37,271 bases of DNA from a virus. The position numbers were made by a program, and so were the translations under genes. The stretch's first letter is position 1. Each line of letters opens with the position of its first letter. Below are positions 36,207 through 37,271 of this stretch, piece by piece. The notes under the pieces are model-generated. The model worked only from the letters and a program-made list of their open reading frames with translations. It was not told the origin of the DNA and searched no databases. Where the stretch lies: IMG/VR virus record IMGVR_UViG_3300046810_000574, positions 1 to 37,271 of that record, one strand, 5' to 3'.

Positions 36207-37271
36207 ATGCGGGCGAAAAAGGCGGCAAACAGGGATCTGCCGCCGCGAATGATTCGGCGTGTACGCACGCTGAAAGGCGGTAAAGAGTGGGTGGGCTACT
36301 ACTACGACGGGAGGAATGAAGACGGGAAGCGGGTAGAGATCCCGCTCGGGGGTGATTTGGACATCGCCAAGGCTGAATGGGCAAAGCTCGACTGCAAGCC
36401 AGTGCCGAAGAAGAATGCCCTACTGGGCCATGTATTTGATCGGTACGAGCGGGAGATCATCCCGGGCAAAGCGCCCAAAACGCAAAGCGATAACCGGCTG
36501 AGCCTGAAACAGCTGCGCAATGTGTTCAGTGACGCGCCCATCGATGCGGTAACGCCGCAAATTATTGCGCAGTACCGCGACAGCCGCACCGCCAAGGTTC
36601 GCGCCAACCGGGAGATATCCCTGCTGTCACACATCTACAACATCGCACGCGAGTGGGGATTGACTGAGGCCAACCCCGCCGCCGGTGTGCGCAAGAACAA
36701 AGAGGCGCCGCGCGACTTCTACGCCAGTGAGGAAATCTGGAGCGCCGTTTACGCGGTGGCAGCCTCAGAGCTGCGCGATGCAATGGACCTGGCATACCTG
36801 ACTGCTCAGCGCCCGGCTGACACGCTTTCAATGCGGGAAGCCGACGCAGTTAACGAATTCCTGCAGGTGTCCCAAGGCAAGACGTCCAAGAAGCTGCGAA
36901 TCCGCCTGACGGCCGCCGGCGCAATGAATAATTTAGGCGTGCTGGTTGAGCGCCTGATCGAACAGAGACGCGCCCGAGGAGTTCGAAATCCTTATCTGAT
37001 CGTCACTGAAGACGGGAGACAAGTGACAAAGCACATGCTGCGGCTGCGCTTTGACGATGCGCGAGATAAGGCAATTGGAATCGCCAGAGAGACGGGTGAC
37101 AGGGTTCTGGCCGCAAGCATCCGTCAGTTCCAGTTCCGTGACATCCGCCCGAAAGCCGCTAGTGAAATCCTAGACCTGGGTGATGCCAGCCGCCTGCTGG
37201 GGCACACAGACAAACGCATCACTGAGACGGTTTACAGGCGTGTCGGAGAGATCGTGAAACCGACCCGCTGA
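36207..37271 (+). CDS. int: Phage integrase (tyrosine recombinase)
   Basis: A 354-residue integrase that would insert and excise the prophage at att. There is an N-terminal arm-binding domain (WVGYYYDGRNEDGKRVEIPLG), a core-binding SAM-like domain (about 75-160) and a catalytic domain with Arg202 (AQRPADTLSM), Lys225/228, Arg314, His333 (LLGHTDKR) and Tyr343 (TVYRRVG). Box II reads QFRDIRPKA, so the usual first His of the HxxR motif is Arg311. The stop codon ends exactly at the window edge, so attP or attR is just outside. It is the last gene of the rightward operon, next to the excisionase-like gene, which supports coordinated control from pL and perhaps a local promoter. Confidence 0.94.
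   Translation: MRAKKAANRDLPPRMIRRVRTLKGGKEWVGYYYDGRNEDGKRVEIPLGGDLDIAKAEWAKLDCKPVPKKNALLGHVFDRYEREIIPGKAPKTQSDNRLSLKQLRNVFSDAPIDAVTPQIIAQYRDSRTAKVRANREISLLSHIYNIAREWGLTEANPAAGVRKNKEAPRDFYASEEIWSAVYAVAASELRDAMDLAYLTAQRPADTLSMREADAVNEFLQVSQGKTSKKLRIRLTAAGAMNNLGVLVERLIEQRRARGVRNPYLIVTEDGRQVTKHMLRLRFDDARDKAIGIARETGDRVLAASIRQFQFRDIRPKAASEILDLGDASRLLGHTDKRITETVYRRVGEIVKPTR

Noticed and set aside
1-37271. tRNA genes, insertion sequences or a visible att duplication
   Set aside because: I saw no cloverleaf-like sequence, transposase gene or matching end repeat. The window ends at the integrase stop, so att sites are outside.

Overview
The window is an essentially complete temperate phage genome read as an integrated prophage of a Pseudomonas-type gammaproteobacterium. 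That host assignment is inferred from the high G+C content, codon use, and the resemblance of the proteins to prophage genes of the P. fluorescens group. No host gene is visible. The window runs from the spanin genes at the left edge to the last codon of an integrase at the right edge, so attL and attR lie outside it. There is no tRNA, rRNA, CRISPR array or insertion sequence. The phage is a chimera: a lambda-type head and packaging module (gpA-type terminase, gpW, lambda-family portal, ClpP-like protease fused to the major capsid protein) is joined to a complete P2-type contractile tail (V, W, J, I, H-like fibre, FI sheath, FII tube, E, T, U, X, D).

Layout. 1-1075 (minus strand): endolysin of the GH19 chitinase type and nested Rz/Rz1 spanins. 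1131-14198: baseplate, fibre, sheath, tube, tape measure and head-tail joining genes. 14198-20946: capsid, portal and terminase. 20947-22245: possible cos region, a gpZ-like gene and a non-coding stretch. 22246-23496: a lone plus-strand ORF, the holin, tandem terminators and a small protein of unknown function. 23660-28168: late antiterminator Q, a zinc-ribbon protein, a second tyrosine recombinase, DnaB and an O-like replication initiator, all leftward. 28315-29314: the immunity switch, with cro leftward and cI rightward. 29332-37271: a rightward pL-type operon that carries regulators and small proteins, is interrupted by leftward moron genes (30844-33126), and ends in an excisionase-like gene and the integrase.

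How it works together. CI and Cro compete at eight copies of a 14-bp dyad that I derive from the sequence (ideal form AGCCGTATACGGCT). Three copies lie at the cro/cI gap over the leftward promoter pR, and five lie beyond cI over a near-consensus rightward promoter, the equivalent of lambda pL/OL. Leftward transcription gives Cro, a small protein at the cII position, the O-like initiator, DnaB, the internal recombinase and Q. Q is expected to modify RNA polymerase just downstream of its own gene, so that it reads through the two tandem terminators before the holin and through a series of terminator-like hairpins inside the 22-kb late operon.

The most interesting parts are: the operator family; a very short promoter-terminator unit antisense to the early operon exactly where lambda makes OOP RNA; a structured pL leader; two tyrosine recombinases in one phage; an AT-rich moron cluster with a PutAbiC-like membrane protein and a second membrane/coiled-coil protein; a 28-bp near-perfect direct repeat bracketing one small gene; two overlapping, mutually exclusive inverted repeats in front of the excisionase/integrase pair; and a tail-assembly chaperone whose downstream partner lies in the unusual +1 (-2) frame. 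All function calls rest on reading the protein sequences without database searches.
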